A DNA stretch of 64,000 nt from Bradyrhizobium centrolobii (GTDB lineage: Bacteria > Pseudomonadota > Alphaproteobacteria > Rhizobiales > Xanthobacteraceae). Location: NCBI RefSeq assembly GCF_001641635.1, contig NZ_LUUB01000079.1:329308-393307 (forward strand), written 5' to 3'. Every line of letters starts with the position of its first letter. The first letter of the stretch is position 1. The notes beneath the pieces were generated by a model that was not told the DNA's origin, made no database searches, and saw only the letters and a list, made by a program, of their open reading frames with translations. Position numbers and translations under genes: made by a program. Positions 62,813-64,000 of the stretch are shown here, in pieces.

Positions 62813-64000
62813 CACTGCGCTCCCACATAAACGGCTGGCACCGAGGTGCCCTCGGTCATCGCCAGTGTCAGGATCGGATAGCCGTAATTGGTGATGGTGA
62901 GCGCGATCATCAGCGCCACCCACAGCGCGTGCGTGTTGAGCGCAAGCGGAACGGTCGTCGGCTGATGCACCGCGAGGCTGAAACGATAAGCGCCGGCCTC
63001 GGCCGCAGGCGACCGCATGCCGCGCGCCAGGATGACCAGGAACAGGATGCCGGAGGTCAGCAGGATGAAGCCGCCGATCGCAGAGAACGTCACCGAGAGC
63101 GCCTGCGGCGCGATCGCGGGATCACCGAAATCGAAATAGGCCATGCGGCGGGGCATGCCCAAGATGCCGACCCAGTGCCACGGGAAGGTCGTGACGATCA
63201 TGCCGACGAACCAGAGCCAGAGCTGGGTGCGGATCAGGCGCAGATCGACGAGCTCGCGGCCGGTGAGATGCGGCCACAGATCATAGGCGATCGCGAAATA
63301 CATGATCACGATGGCGCCGCCGAAGATCAGGTGGAAATGGCCGGTGATCCACTGCGTGTTGTGGATCGACGAATCGAGCTGATAGCTCATGTTGATGAGG
63401 CCGCCGGCGCCGCCGAAGCCGAGCATGACGAAGGAGAAGGCGAGCGCCAGCATCATCGGATTGTCCCAGGGCAGCGCCCTGATCCAGCCGAACATGCCCC
63501 GGCCGCCGCGCAGGCGCGCAGCGATCTCGACGGACGCGCAGATCGTGAACACCGTCAGCAGCGTCGGCAGCGCGACCAGCGCCGTGAAGGCCGAATGGAT
63601 GAACTTGAAGCCGGCGCCGACCTGCGGATCGGCAAAGGTGTGGTGCATGCCGATCGGCATCGCAACCACGAGAAACAGGATGAAGGAGATCCGCGCCATG
63701 GTGTCGGAGTAGACGCGCCCGCCGATCGCGCGCGGCACGATGGTGTAGTAGGCGATGTAGGTCGGCATCAGCCAGAAATAGACGATGGCGTGCAGCGTCC
63801 AGGAGAAGAACACCCGGGCTAGACCGGCGTCGATCGTAGCCTTCAGCCCCACCGAAACCGGGATGATCTGCAACAACAGCTCGAGCGCCGCCCCGAGCGC
63901 GGTCCAGGCCCAAAGATAAGAGCCCGCGACATTGGCGAACATCGCCAGCGGGACTGCCTTGCCGGGATTGGCTCGTCTCCAGACGCGCAGATTGATCGAC
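62812..64000 (-). CDS. Cytochrome c oxidase subunit I, ba3 (B) type, 3' part of gene
   Basis: The frame is open to the right edge, so the N-terminus is outside the window. The visible 396 or so residues have the heme-copper core: FSWTLHAIVYFWLMP with the CuB His and the cross-linked Tyr, GMHHTFADP with two more CuB ligands, and TGHFHLIFGG with the heme ligands. The His-x3-Tyr pattern and short C-terminus fit the B-type (ba3) group. The enzyme reduces oxygen to water and pumps protons. It is followed by its diheme cytochrome c gene. Confidence 0.92.
   Translation of the reverse strand, partial: SINLRVWRRANPGKAVPLAMFANVAGSYLWAWTALGAALELLLQIIPVSVGLKATIDAGLARVFFSWTLHAIVYFWLMPTYIAYYTIVPRAIGGRVYSDTMARISFILFLVVAMPIGMHHTFADPQVGAGFKFIHSAFTALVALPTLLTVFTICASVEIAARLRGGRGMFGWIRALPWDNPMMLALAFSFVMLGFGGAGGLINMSYQLDSSIHNTQWITGHFHLIFGGAIVIMYFAIAYDLWPHLTGRELVDLRLIRTQLWLWFVGMIVTTFPWHWVGILGMPRRMAYFDFGDPAIAPQALSVTFSAIGGFILLTSGILFLVILARGMRSPAAEAGAYRFSLAVHQPTTVPLALNTHALWVALMIALTITNYGYPILTLAMTEGTSVPAVYVGAQ

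Noticed and set aside
1-64000. CRISPR array, prophage or insertion sequence
   Set aside because: No regularly spaced repeats, Cas-like, phage structural or transposase sequences were seen on either strand.

Overview
The window looks like chromosomal DNA of a Bradyrhizobium-type alphaproteobacterium (Nitrobacteraceae). This is inferred from the GC-rich codon use, an aapJQMP amino-acid transporter operon, a PopZ (DUF2497) gene beside valS, many small envelope and zinc-ribbon proteins of rhizobial type, and several families of intergenic palindromes that I recall as typical of Bradyrhizobium genomes. No database search was run.

Layout. 1-5.0 kb: the 3' end of a biotin-dependent carboxylase alpha subunit followed by HMG-CoA lyase (leucine breakdown), then a convergent DctPQM TRAP transporter. 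5.3-15.7 kb: an accessory-like stretch of short genes (MXKDX-repeat protein, DUF6481, glycine-zipper protein, small membrane and zinc-binding proteins, DUF3833), one large acyltransferase-SGNH protein, and at least two broken small genes. 15.7 kb: tRNA-Arg. 16.2-27.3 kb: an envelope block made of an alpha-2-macroglobulin-like protein, penicillin-binding protein 1C, and a compact ArnT-like / PAP2 / GT2 / LAB_N cassette that looks like lipid A or polyprenyl-sugar chemistry. 27.4-31 kb: DUF3592 protein, Na/Pi cotransporter and cystathionine beta-lyase. 31.3-35.8 kb: the aapJQMP operon. 35.9-38.7 kb: cysteine synthase, cyclopropane fatty acid synthase and an internally deleted DUF1365 pseudogene. 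39-48.3 kb: a four-gene RND efflux operon with an outer membrane factor, an adaptor and two permeases. 48.3-53.3 kb: a DTW-domain tRNA-modifying enzyme, then an accessory patch around tRNA-Cys with an exact 116-bp duplication that carries half the tRNA, more small genes, a repeat-rich gene-free stretch and tRNA-Asn. 53.4-64 kb: a core block of PCMT-like methyltransferase, TolC, PopZ, valS, 3-methyladenine glycosylase, lipA, a Coq10/RatA-type protein, a diheme cytochrome c and the 3' part of a ba3-type oxidase subunit I gene, which runs off the right edge.

How the parts fit. Much of the window concerns the cell envelope: peptidoglycan repair (PBP1C with its macroglobulin partner), membrane lipid changes (CFA synthase, the ArnT/PAP2/GT2/LAB_N cassette), export (RND pumps, TolC) and many small exported proteins. 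Palindromic repeats sit repeatedly between convergent genes, where they probably also end transcription. The most interesting items for follow-up are the lipid A-like cassette, the duplicated half tRNA-Cys with its small cargo, the PCMT-like protein lacking the usual active-site motif, and three small-gene remnants whose mutations can be read directly. I saw no CRISPR array, transposase, integrase or phage structural gene.
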